Shown one piece after another: positions 46,884 through 55,478 of a DNA stretch of 64,000 nt. The first letter of the stretch is position 1. Each line of letters begins with the position of its first letter. The translations under genes were made by a program, and so were the position numbers. The DNA comes from Nitratireductor aquibiodomus NL21 = JCM 21793. GTDB lineage: Bacteria > Pseudomonadota > Alphaproteobacteria > Rhizobiales > Rhizobiaceae. A model generated the notes under the pieces. That model did no database searches, had not been told where the DNA came from, and saw nothing but the letters and a program-made list of their open reading frames with translations. Where the stretch lies: the NCBI RefSeq assembly GCF_000615975.1, contig NZ_BAMP01000005.1, forward strand, positions 36,816 to 100,815, read 5' to 3'.

Positions 46884-47454
46884 GCACCATCATCCACGAG
46901 TTCACCACCAGCATCCCGACCTGGCGCCCGCGCGTTCAGCCCATCAAGCTGGATGAGGCCACACCCGAACAGCTCGATGCGCTGAAAGTCACGCCTTCCA
47001 ACACGAAGGTCTCCGACTATGTGCTGGTGCTCGCCAATGATGTCGAGACGCTGAAAGTCCGCACCCCGCTTTTCAACGCGATCATGTATAATCGTGGCGG
47101 CATGGGCCGGGCAGAGCGCGAGCTGAGCGCCGTTGGTGCCTCGGTGGTCAATCGCTGCGTCTATTGCGCTGCCGTCCACGCAAGCCGGTACAACCAGCTC
47201 ACCAAGGACGAGCAGGTGATGGAGCCATCTTCGCCGACGGCGAGAAGGCCGAGCTTGACGAACGCCAGAAGGCGATCTTCCTGTTTGCGGCAAAGCTGTC
47301 CAAAGCGCCGAGCGAGGCGACAGAAGAAGACATGCAGGCGCTGCGCGATGCGGGGCTCAAGGACGACGAGATTCTCGATCTCATTCTGTCCGCATCGCTG
47401 TTCGGCTGGGCAAACCGGCTGATGCACACGCTGGGCGATCCGGTGGTCGAGTAG
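46880..47454 (+). CDS. Alkylhydroperoxidase/CMD-domain peroxidase-related protein, frameshifted
   Basis: About 191 residues. The active-site pattern is NRCVYCAAVHASRY (CxxC followed by His), as in AhpD-type peroxidases; preceding block MYNRGGMGRAERELSAVGAS. The frame breaks near 47221; one extra G (atggga) restores QVMGAIFADGEKAELDERQK. The C-terminal half repeats helices like those of its upstream neighbour (KDDEILDLILSASLFGWANR). The two CMD genes next to a flavoprotein suggest removal of peroxide or peroxy intermediates formed by the oxygenase. Confidence 0.85.
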
Positions 47455-47474
47455 AAACTTTTGGGGCTGATGTT

Positions 47475-48587
47475 TTGAGTAAAGTGGAAAACAATCTGCG
47501 TGTGGGCATCGCCGGGGCCGGAGCCATCGCCTTCGGCGCCGCGGCCTTTCTTGAGCAGTCGGGCCACAGCCCGGTTCTCTGGTCGCCCTCGGGCGAACGC
47601 ACAAAGAGACTGGCAGCGGGCGAACCCCTGATTGCCACCGGTGCTGTCGAAGGCACGTTCCATCCGGGCGTTGCGCAGTCGGCCGAGGCGCTCGTCGCCG
47701 ATGCAGACGTGATCCTGATTGCCCTGCCCGGCTACGGCCACAAGCACGTCTTCGATGCGATCGCCCCCCATATCCGCTCCGATCAGGCGGTGATCATTTC
47801 CTCGCACGCCTCCTTCGGCGCGCTCTACCTGTCCAAGCTTCTGGCCGCGCGCGGCATCACCGTCCCCATCGTCGCATGGGGCACCACCGCCACCACAGGC
47901 CGCCAGCCGAGCCTGGTGGAGGCCAGCGTCAACACCGTGCGCAGCAAGATCGATCTCTGCACGGTTCCTGAAAGCCGGGCCAGCGAAGGACTGGCGCTTT
48001 GCCAGCGTCTTTTCGGCGACCGTTTCGTGGAGCGCGACGGACTGCTTGCCATTGCACTCAGCAATCTGAACCCGCAAAACCATATGGGCATCGCCCTTTG
48101 CAACATGACCCGCATGGAGCATGGCGAAACCTGGAGCCAGGGTTTCAACGTCACACCCAATGTGGGGCGGCTTCTCGAAGCGCTCGACCGTGAGCGGCTG
48201 GCCATCGCAGAAGCGCTTGGCCTTTCGGTACGCACCATATTCGAACATTTCCATCTGTCGTTCCATGTGCCGCAGGACACCGTCTCGGCCATGAACCAGA
48301 AAATGCATGAGGAAGGCCGCGGCGGCACCGGTCCTGCCACGGCAGACAGCCGCTACGTCACCGAAGACGTGCCCTACGGCCTGCTGATGACGGTGAAGCT
48401 GGGCGAAATGACCGAATGTGACGCCAGTCTGCACCGGTCCGGTGTGGAGATTTTCTCGGCCATGTACGGGCGCAATTTCTTTGCCGAGAACGAACTTCTG
48501 GGCGCTTTAGCACTGGACAGCATGACGCTCGATGACCTGAAGACCCTGTGTCGTGAGGGCTATCGCGCACAAACGGTACCCGCATAA
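47475..48587 (+). CDS. Octopine/nopaline dehydrogenase family protein
   Basis: 370 residues. Begins with a TTG start (GGGGCTGATGT upstream). Cofactor motif RVGIAGAGAIAFGAAAFLEQ at ~9-28; ADADVILIALPGYGHKHVFD; the opine dehydrogenase C-terminal domain has ALSNLNPQNHMGIALCN with the catalytic histidine and TADSRYVTEDVPYGLLMTVK. These enzymes join or split an amino acid and a 2-oxo acid by reductive amination. In a catabolic operon with an importer, oxidation of an imported N-substituted amino acid is the likelier direction. A GTG 27 bases downstream could also start it. Confidence 0.88.
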   Translation: MSKVENNLRVGIAGAGAIAFGAAAFLEQSGHSPVLWSPSGERTKRLAAGEPLIATGAVEGTFHPGVAQSAEALVADADVILIALPGYGHKHVFDAIAPHIRSDQAVIISSHASFGALYLSKLLAARGITVPIVAWGTTATTGRQPSLVEASVNTVRSKIDLCTVPESRASEGLALCQRLFGDRFVERDGLLAIALSNLNPQNHMGIALCNMTRMEHGETWSQGFNVTPNVGRLLEALDRERLAIAEALGLSVRTIFEHFHLSFHVPQDTVSAMNQKMHEEGRGGTGPATADSRYVTEDVPYGLLMTVKLGEMTECDASLHRSGVEIFSAMYGRNFFAENELLGALALDSMTLDDLKTLCREGYRAQTVPA

Positions 48588-48676
48588 AAACAGGGCGACA
48601 ACAGGAGCCGTAAAGAGCTCCGACAGAACTGCGCAGAACGCGACGAACAGACAACAACCGAAAGAGGGTTAGAACG

Positions 48677-49786
48677 ATGACCAAATTCATCACCAACCGC
48701 AGGCAATTCATCAAGAGCAGCGCCGCCGGCGCCGCCCTTGTCGCTGCTCCCGCCTATCTCCGTTCCACTGCCGCGCGCGCCTCTGGCGTCGTCAATGTGT
48801 GGACCTACGCCAACTTCATTCCCGATGATTTCAAGGCCGAGTTCGAGAAGGACACGGGCATCGAGATCCAGATCCGCCTCGTGGACGATCAGGGCAAGCA
48901 GTTCAACCTGCTCGCCGCCGAAGCACCGAACCCGACTGCCGACATTGTCACGGTCGCCGGGCACCGTTTCCTTCAGTTCATCTCTTCCGATCTTTTGGCT
49001 CCGCTCGATACGGATCGCCTCAAGAACTGGGGCAACATCAATCCGATCTATTCAGAAAGCGACTGGGCCACGATCAACGGCAACAAATGGGGCGCGCCGA
49101 TCCTTTCGGGTGCCGAAATCCTTGCCTACAACACCGAAGTCGTCAGCGAAGACGAAGTGAAGAGCTGGGACGTTCTCTTCTCGGACAAGTACAGCGGCCA
49201 GACGGCCTACACCATTCAGGACATGATGTCCGTCGTGATGCTCTACAAGGGCTATGATGGCAACATGGTCGCCTATATGGACGATCCGGAGAAGGCTGCG
49301 GCGGTCGTTGCGGAAGCGCGCGACTTCCTGATCGAGAAGAAGCCGCTCGTGCGCAAATATTACGACGCAGGCGCAGAAGTGCAGCAGATGTTCATCAATC
49401 AGGACATCGTCCTGGCTCACGCCTGGAACGGCCCGATCGCCAAGCTCATCACCGATGGCTTCCCGGTCGACATGACCATTCCGAAGGAAGGCACCTATGG
49501 CTTTGTCTACACGCTGAACGTCGCCAACAACGCTCCCAATTCCGACAATGCCTATGCGCTTCTCGATGCGCTGCTGGCCAACCCTGAAGTGGGTGCCAAG
49601 ATGACCCAGTCGTCGGGCTTCATCTCCACCTACAAGGGCGCTGACCAGTATCTCTCGGACATCGAGAAAAAGGCATCGTCCTTCACGGAAGAGGAACTGG
49701 CCGGTCTGCAGTTCTTCCGCGCCGAGGCCAACGACATGAAATACAAGCTCATCGACCCGGCAGTGGAGCAGATCAAGGCCGCCTGA
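48677..49786 (+). CDS. Spermidine/putrescine-type ABC substrate-binding protein
   Basis: 369 residues. An N-terminal twin-arginine signal, TNRRQFIKSSAAGAALVAAP, then VVNVWTYANFIPDDFKAEFE, DIVTVAGHRFLQFISSDLLA, NKWGAPILSGAEILAYNTEV and LNVANNAPNSDNAYALLDAL, all as in PotD/PotF-family receptors. First gene of a complete four-gene importer. Amines, opines or amino-acid conjugates are likely ligands given the upstream dehydrogenase. A hairpin follows its stop. Confidence 0.92.
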   Translation: MTKFITNRRQFIKSSAAGAALVAAPAYLRSTAARASGVVNVWTYANFIPDDFKAEFEKDTGIEIQIRLVDDQGKQFNLLAAEAPNPTADIVTVAGHRFLQFISSDLLAPLDTDRLKNWGNINPIYSESDWATINGNKWGAPILSGAEILAYNTEVVSEDEVKSWDVLFSDKYSGQTAYTIQDMMSVVMLYKGYDGNMVAYMDDPEKAAAVVAEARDFLIEKKPLVRKYYDAGAEVQQMFINQDIVLAHAWNGPIAKLITDGFPVDMTIPKEGTYGFVYTLNVANNAPNSDNAYALLDALLANPEVGAKMTQSSGFISTYKGADQYLSDIEKKASSFTEEELAGLQFFRAEANDMKYKLIDPAVEQIKAA

Positions 49787-49796
49787 TGGCCAAAAC

Positions 49797-49821
49797 GCCG
49801 GGCGGGCAACCCTCGCCCGGC
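49797..49821. promoter_or_regulatory. GC hairpin after the polyamine-type binding-protein gene
   Basis: GCCGGGCG-GGCAACCCT-CGCCCGGC: perfect 8-bp stem, 9-nt loop, 10 bases past the stop, followed by GGTCTTAAA rather than a T-run. Same position relative to a binding-protein gene as the hairpins at 30556, 36325 and 37459. Confidence 0.65.
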
Positions 49822-49900
49822 AGGTCTTAAACCTTCGTCGTGCCGCCGGGTTCATCACACCCCGGACAGCGCGCAATGAAAAATACGAGCAACCGTCTCA

Positions 49901-50887
49901 ATGGCCCACGCAGATACCGACAGGGCAGACCTTCGAAAGTCGACCGCGCCGGATGGCAGGATGACCTTTTGGGGAGCACTGCTGCAGAACGGCGCTTATC
50001 AGGCCGTCGCCAACACGCTGTTCAAGTCGCAGCGCCGCCAGTTCTGGATTCTGGCGAGCCTGCCGCTCTTCTGGATATTCTTTGCCAACCTCGGCCCCAT
50101 CGTCGAGATGTTCTGGATCGGATTTCTGGACTCCTATCCGCCGAAAGTGGGTCATGAGCCGCAGTTCACGCTCGCAAACTGGGCAGCGTTCTTTCAGGAC
50201 CGGGTGTTCATCATCCCGTTCTTCCGCACGCTGGCCTTCTCGTTCATCTTCACCGCGATCACGCTGCTCATCACCTATCCGGTGGCCTATTTTCTGGCCA
50301 AGCATGTAAGCCGCAAGAACCAGCTTCTGTTCCTGCTGCTCCTGCTCATTCCGTTCTGGGTGGGCGAGATCGTGCGCACCTACGCGATCATGATCCTGCT
50401 CGGCAACAACGGCGCGGTCAATCTGGCGCTCAAGTCGCTCGGGCTCATCGATCGACCCATACCGTTCATGTATACGGGCTTCTCGCTCGGTGTCGGCATT
50501 ATCTATCTGACCGCGCTTTACATGCTTCTGCCGCTCTACTCGGCGCTGGAAAAGCTGCCAGACAATTATCTCGAAGCCGCAGCCGATCTCGGTGCGGGTG
50601 CGTGGACGCGCTTCCGCCGCATCACGCTGCCGCTTTCCAAAGAAGGCATCGCCTCGGGCTGCACCCTCGTCTTCCTGATTTCCACCGGCTATTACGCGAC
50701 GCCCGTCCTTCTGGGCGGGCCACGCTCGACCGTCTTTGCGGAAACCATTGCCGGCTTCTTCCACGTCGCCGGCGATTAGTGGCCCATGGGCGCGGCCTTC
50801 TCCTCGATCATGCTGATCGCGACGCTCGGCGTAACCGGCCTTTTCCTCAAGCTGATGGGCCGTGACGGAAAGGGGATGATGCGATGA
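49901..50887 (+). CDS. Polyamine-type ABC permease (PotB family), interrupted by an in-frame TAG
   Basis: 328 codons read through. Helices and the EAA loop (DNYLEAAADLGAGAWTRFRR, ITLPLSKEGIASG) are intact, as is TYPVAYFLAKHVSRKNQLLF. Codon 293 (50777-50779) is TAG inside the conserved FFHVAGD-stop-WPMGAAFSSI; homologues have a basic or polar residue there, so AAG or CAG changed by one base would explain it. Unlike the other breaks this is not a missing base. Beyond it the frame continues to GKGMMR and overlaps the next gene (ATGA), which argues that translation normally goes through. The truncated form would lose the last membrane helix. Confidence 0.85.
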
Positions 50888-51669
50888 CCCGTAACACACG
50901 CATTCTGATGTCGGTCATCTACTGGGCCTTCATCGTCTATCTCTTTGTGCCGCTGGCGCTCATGGTCACTATGGGCTTCAAGGATTCGAAGTTCATCGGT
51001 TTCCCGATCCGCTCCTGGACACTCGACTGGTACGCCGCCGTCATACAGGACACGCAGGTCCTGTCGGTCTTCGGCTATTCGATGACCATCGCCATTGCGA
51101 CCACGATCCTGTCGCTGATCATCGGCACATGGGTGGCCGTCTTTCTCGGTCCGAACCAGTTTCGCGGGAAGGCGATCATCTTTGCGCTCGCCTGCCTGCC
51201 AGCGGTCATCCCCGGCATCATTTCGGCGATCGCGCTGCGCATCTTCGCCCGCCTGATCGACATCGAGCCGGGCATGTTCGCCATCATTCTCGGCCACACG
51301 GTGCACAATGTGCCCTTCGTGGCTCTGGTGGTGATGGCCCGCCTTTCGACCCAGCCGAAAAGCCATATCGAGGCCGCGCGCGATCTGGGGGCCGACAGCA
51401 TCGTCGCCTTCTTCCGCGTCACGCTGCCCTATCTGAAGCCCGCGCTGATCGGAGCCGGCATCTTCTGCATGCTCCTGTCCTTTGACGACTTTGTGCGCGC
51501 CTTCTTCCTCGGCGGCTACCAGCCGACGCTTCCGGTGCTGATCTTCGCCAAACTGCGGTCGGGCATGTCGCCCGAGATCAACGCCATTTCCACTATCGTT
51601 CTCATCATGACCGCGATCCTCGGCCTATGGGCCGAGCGTTCCATGCGGCGCCTGAACAAAGGTTCCTGA
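50884..51669 (+). CDS. Polyamine-type ABC permease (PotC family)
   Basis: 261 residues, six helices. Conserved: RSWTLDWYAAVIQDTQVLSV near the N-terminus, ALACLPAVIPGIISAIALRI in the membrane, and the EAA loop PKSHIEAARDLGADSIVAFF. Partner of the PotB-type subunit. Overlaps its stop by four bases and is followed by the ATPase after 2 bases. Confidence 0.93.
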   Translation: MTRNTRILMSVIYWAFIVYLFVPLALMVTMGFKDSKFIGFPIRSWTLDWYAAVIQDTQVLSVFGYSMTIAIATTILSLIIGTWVAVFLGPNQFRGKAIIFALACLPAVIPGIISAIALRIFARLIDIEPGMFAIILGHTVHNVPFVALVVMARLSTQPKSHIEAARDLGADSIVAFFRVTLPYLKPALIGAGIFCMLLSFDDFVRAFFLGGYQPTLPVLIFAKLRSGMSPEINAISTIVLIMTAILGLWAERSMRRLNKGS

Positions 51670-51671
51670 CC

Positions 51672-52760
51672 ATGACCGGCGAAAAGGACACCATCGTCCA
51701 TATCGACAACGTCACCAAACGCTTCGGCAATGTCGTCGCGGTGGATCAACTGGACATGAAAATCATGGCCGGCGAATTCGTGACCTTCCTCGGCCCCTCC
51801 GGCTGCGGCAAGTCGACGACCCTGCGCATGCTGGGCGGGTTCGAAAACCCCTCCGAGGGCCGGATCGTGCTCGATGGCGTCGATGTGACAAGCCAGCCCC
51901 CCAACCGGCGCGACGTCAACATGGTGTTTCAGGACTATGCGCTCTTCCCGCACATGACCGTGGGCCAGAACGTGTCCTTCGGGCTCGAACTCAAGGGCAA
52001 GTCACGGCCCGAGATCGAGCGGCGCATGGCTGAACTGCTCGACTTCCTGCAGCTTTCCGGCTTCCGCGACCGCACGCCCGACCAGCTTTCCGGTGGCCAG
52101 CGCCAGCGCGTCGCGCTTGCCCGCGCGCTTGCCCCGGACCCGAAACTCCTGCTGTTGGACGAGCCACTCGGCGCGCTCGATGCCAAGCTGCGCGGTCAGG
52201 TTCAGATCGAGCTCAAGGATATCCAGAAGCGCACGGGCAAAACCTTCTTCTTCGTCACCCACGACCAGGAAGAAGCGCTGACCATGTCCGACCGCATCGT
52301 CGTCATGAATGCCGGCCGCGTCGAGCAGTCCGGCACGCCTGAAGATCTCTACTTCCGTCCCGAAAGCCGTTTCGTCGCCGAGTTCATCGGCGAAACGAAC
52401 CTGATCAACGGCACCGTGCGCGGCGTGGAGGAGAACGCGGTCGTTCTCGACTGGAACGGCCTTTCCGTCCGTGGTTCGGGCCATGGTCACCGTCCCGCCG
52501 CCGGCGACAACGTCACTGCCTCGCTAAGGCTGGAAAACGTGACCTGCCACAACAAAAAGCCGGCAAATCAGAATGCCGTCGAGGGCAAGGTGATCAGCAA
52601 GCTCTTCAAAGGCAGTCGCACCTCGCTGGACATCCGTGTCGGCGAGCGCGAAGACAGCATCATCCGCGCTATATGGACGCTGGCAATGCTGCCGAAATTG
52701 CCAATGATCAGCTCTGGATTAGCTGGGAGCCGGAACGTTTGACAGTCCTGCGCGACTAGT
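51672..52760 (+). CDS. Polyamine-type ABC ATP-binding protein (PotA family), frameshifted at the C-terminus
   Basis: About 363 residues. Walker [38 protein letters not shown], signature [19 protein letters not shown], Walker B LLLLDEPLGALDAKLR and FFVTHDQEEALTMSDRI; TOBE domain follows from ~280. The frame breaks near 52670; one extra T (gcttatatgg) gives IIRAYMDAGNAAEIANDQLW and an end at LTVLRD (TAG 52758-52760). Uncorrected, it would end at 52742 with an unrelated tail. Last gene of the importer operon, convergent with the DeoR gene. Confidence 0.92.
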
Positions 52761-52774
52761 TTCGTCGAGCCTTT

Positions 52775-53490
52775 TCACTCGGTTTCGGGCTTCCCGATCC
52801 ATGTCTCGAACTCATCCAACTGGGCGAAAGTTGCCGGGCGCAGCTTTCCCCATTTGGAGGCATCGGAAACAAGAAATCTCCGCTGCGACCGCGCCATCGC
52901 CGCGCGTTTGACGGCAACTTCATGAAAGTGAAAGCAGGTCACACCTTCGCTTTCATGGATTCCGGCGGCGGAGAAGAAGCCTTTGGTGATGTTGATTTCC
53001 TGCAGCATGCCAAGCGCGGTGTCGGAGCTAAAGCTTCCGCTCTCGGATGATAGATGCCGGCCAGCAGGATTAGGGTCACGCCATCCAGCCGGGAGACCAT
53101 TTCGGCGATGTTCATCGCCTGCGTCACCACCGTGACATTCGCGTTGTGCGGAAGGCTCGCAGCGAGATATTGCAGCGTCGACCCGCAGTCCACGAAGATC
53201 GTGTCTTCCGGTTCGACCAGAGCTGCCGCCCGGCGTGCCACCTGCGTTTTGGCCTGTGTGTTCGTGCCCTGCGCGTGCGACAGCGAATAGCGTTCGCCGT
53301 TCTCATTGGCCGACATGATGTAGCCGCCCAGGCACAAGAGCCCGTTTTCACCATTCCCCAGATCGCGGCGAATGGTTATCTCCGAAGTGCCGAGTTCCCG
53401 CGCAGCCTCAGCGATGTGCAGTATCTTTCCCGAAGCACAGAGTTTCTTGAGCGCCATGATCCGCGCTTCTCGTCCGGAAGGTCTCGCCAA
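52775..53490 (-). CDS. DeoR family transcriptional regulator, frameshifted
   Basis: About 238 residues. I place the start at TTG 53490 (GGAGAAG four bases before it), giving ARPSGREARIMALKKLCASG, then the DeoR helix-turn-helix IAEAARELGTSEITIRRDLG. The effector domain keeps IFVDCGSTLQYLAASLPHNA, NVTVVTQAMNIAEMVSRLDG, and FFSAAGIHESEGVTCFHFHE. The frame breaks near 53046; one extra G (ccggag) restores GIYHPESGSFSSDTALGMLQ. It faces the importer operon and may repress it. Such regulators usually sense phosphorylated sugars; the opposing operon has no sugar kinase, so the ligand is open. Confidence 0.88.
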
Positions 53491-53705
53491 ATGCTTCTCC
53501 AGGCCCACGAAGCGCCAGCCTGTTGTGTGGCCGGAAGCGATGGTCGCAACAGTAGGCACCGCACTTCAAAGGTTCATAAGTTTTGATGGAATACCATCAT
53601 ATTGAAACGAAATGATCAATATTGATGCCAGCAACTGCTCCGGAGCTCATGCTCATCAATTCGAGAAAACCCGTGTCTGCAGCCCCGTGTCCGCAGCAAG
53701 GAAAA

Positions 53706-53870
53706 TCAGTCGTCGTCTCTGCACCTGAGCATGATGGCTCGTGCCAACAGCATTGAGGTGAAGAACAGCGTTACAAGATGGGTGTTGATACCGAGAATGT
53801 AGGTGTCGCCCTGAATCACGGCGGCTGCCGAGACAAGAACGATGATGCCCATCAGAATGATGTTGTGCAT
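53706..53870 (-). CDS. Small membrane protein, 54 residues, unknown function
   Basis: A short frame with a good ribosome site (AGGGAGACGA before ATG 53870). The predicted protein has two hydrophobic stretches, IILMGIIVLVSAAAVI and LGINTHLVTLFFTSMLLARA, and a charged end LRCRDDD. It lies between the DeoR and serine hydrolase genes, just downstream of the latter and in the same direction. No family recognised. The start signal and membrane pattern support it; nothing else does. Confidence 0.5.
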   Translation of the reverse strand: MHNIILMGIIVLVSAAAVIQGDTYILGINTHLVTLFFTSMLLARAIMLRCRDDD

Positions 53871-53897
53871 TCGTCTCCCTCTCTTCGTTCCGGAACA

Positions 53898-55374
53898 CTA
53901 TACCCGCCGATATTCAACACCACGCGCCCGCGCAAGTGACAGTTTGATGCGATCACGCGTGAGGCGGCAAAGACAAATGCGCCGACCACCGGCCGAAAAG
54001 AGCCACCGCCCACTGCCCAGTGGCATCAATGTCACCGTCTGGCGCAATGGGCCGCGTCCCCAATGCAGCGTCCGCCCCCTGATCTGCAGATGCGCGCCAT
54101 CGCACATCCAGTCGCCGTCGAGGTCCGGCGCTTCGTCATCGGCTGCCACAGGCAACAGCCTGACTGGACGATGAAAGAGCTCTCCGGTCAGTGCACCATC
54201 CTCATACCGCAGGCGCATGCGCGACTGAGCTGCGTTGGAGACGAACCAGCCGTCATCCCCCTCAAACAACATCTCCTCTGCATCGCGGACCACGATCGAT
54301 CCTGGCCGCACCTCCGCCCAGAGCTCCCCCTCTGCAGCCGCATAGAGACCCGGCGGTGCCCATTCCCCTGCAGGCTTCGGCAAAACGCCGGGCGACACAC
54401 CGCAAAGCGCTGCCCACACATGCGCTGCGAGCCCGGTCGCATCGCCATCGTCACGGTTGGTGAGAACCATCAGCGCGATCTCCCGCTCGCGATCGCACAG
54501 GAACCCGGCACGGTAACCGGCCTGCGCCCCGCCATGTCCCGGCACCGCCATATTGCCGATGCGCGTCAGGCTTATTCCAAGCCCGTAGCCGGTTGCCTCT
54601 CCCGAGCCGAGCGGCAGCGGCCGGGCTATCCGGTCGAAAATCGCGCGCGGCATCAGGTCCGCGAGCCAGCGGGCGAGATCCATGGCAGACCCGGAAAGTG
54701 AGCCGGCTGCCGAAAGATGCATGCCCTGAATTCCTTCGGACCAGCCACCGGCCTCGGGCACGTGCCCGGGCACCAGCCCCGGCACGGGATCGGTCCAGAA
54801 CTCCGAAGCCCGCATTCCGATCCCGAGCCGCGCCGCATGGGCCGCGACCATCTCCGAGAAGACAAAACCCCGTCGTGCCAACGCCATTTCCAGCAGGCGA
54901 TAGCGCCATTCGAATAAGCGACCTCCGACCCCGGCGCGGCGTTGAGCCAGTCAAAACCGGCCATCCACGTATAGAGCGCATCCGCCTCGGTGCGCTCATG
55001 CGCGCCGACGCCCAGCAGCGTCAGACATTCGCGAGGATCCGGCAAACCGCCCTGCATGGCCAGCGCCTGTCCGACCGTCACCGCCGCGGGCGCGGCTGCA
55101 AGCTCGCACAGCGCCTCGCCCAGAGGCATGTCGAGCTAAACGCCTCGGACTCCAGTAGACAGGTTGCGAAAACATGCTTGGTCACGGACGCCCAGCGAAA
55201 GACGCTGTCGGGCCCCAGCGGCCCGCGCCCTGCCCCGCAATGACCCGCTACCGCGATCAGGCGTGGCATGCCTCTTTCCATGCCGAGAACCACACCCCCT
55301 GGCCCGTCACTGGTCCAGCTTTTGAGCTTTTCATGCGCGGCTGCTTCAGCAGCCAGCCAATCGCGTCTCGACAT
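53898..55374 (-). CDS. Serine hydrolase of the beta-lactamase/esterase class C fold, frameshifted twice
   Basis: About 493 residues. Start ATG 55374 follows GGGGACGGGG; an upstream ATG at 55404 is weaker. Active-site motifs: SxxK in FRWASVTKHVFATCLLE, YxN in AYSNWRYRLLEMAL after repair, and HxG in VPGHGGAQAGYRAGFLCD. Breaks near 55134 and 54909 each need one base and restore SEAFSLDMPLGEALCEL and YSNWRYRLL. The C-terminal ~190 residues form a beta-rich domain (PGLYAAAEGELWAEVRPGSI) like that of D-aminopeptidase-type relatives. No signal peptide seen, so it is probably cytoplasmic. D-peptidase or esterase activity likely; substrate unknown. Confidence 0.82.
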
Positions 55375-55478
55375 TCCCCGTCCCCATCCGCTGGCGCTGT
55401 TCATCGCAGCTTCGATGCCGTGCGGTGCCTCCTTCGAGAAGCCATGTCAATGAGGATTGTCGTTCGGCGCGCCACCGC

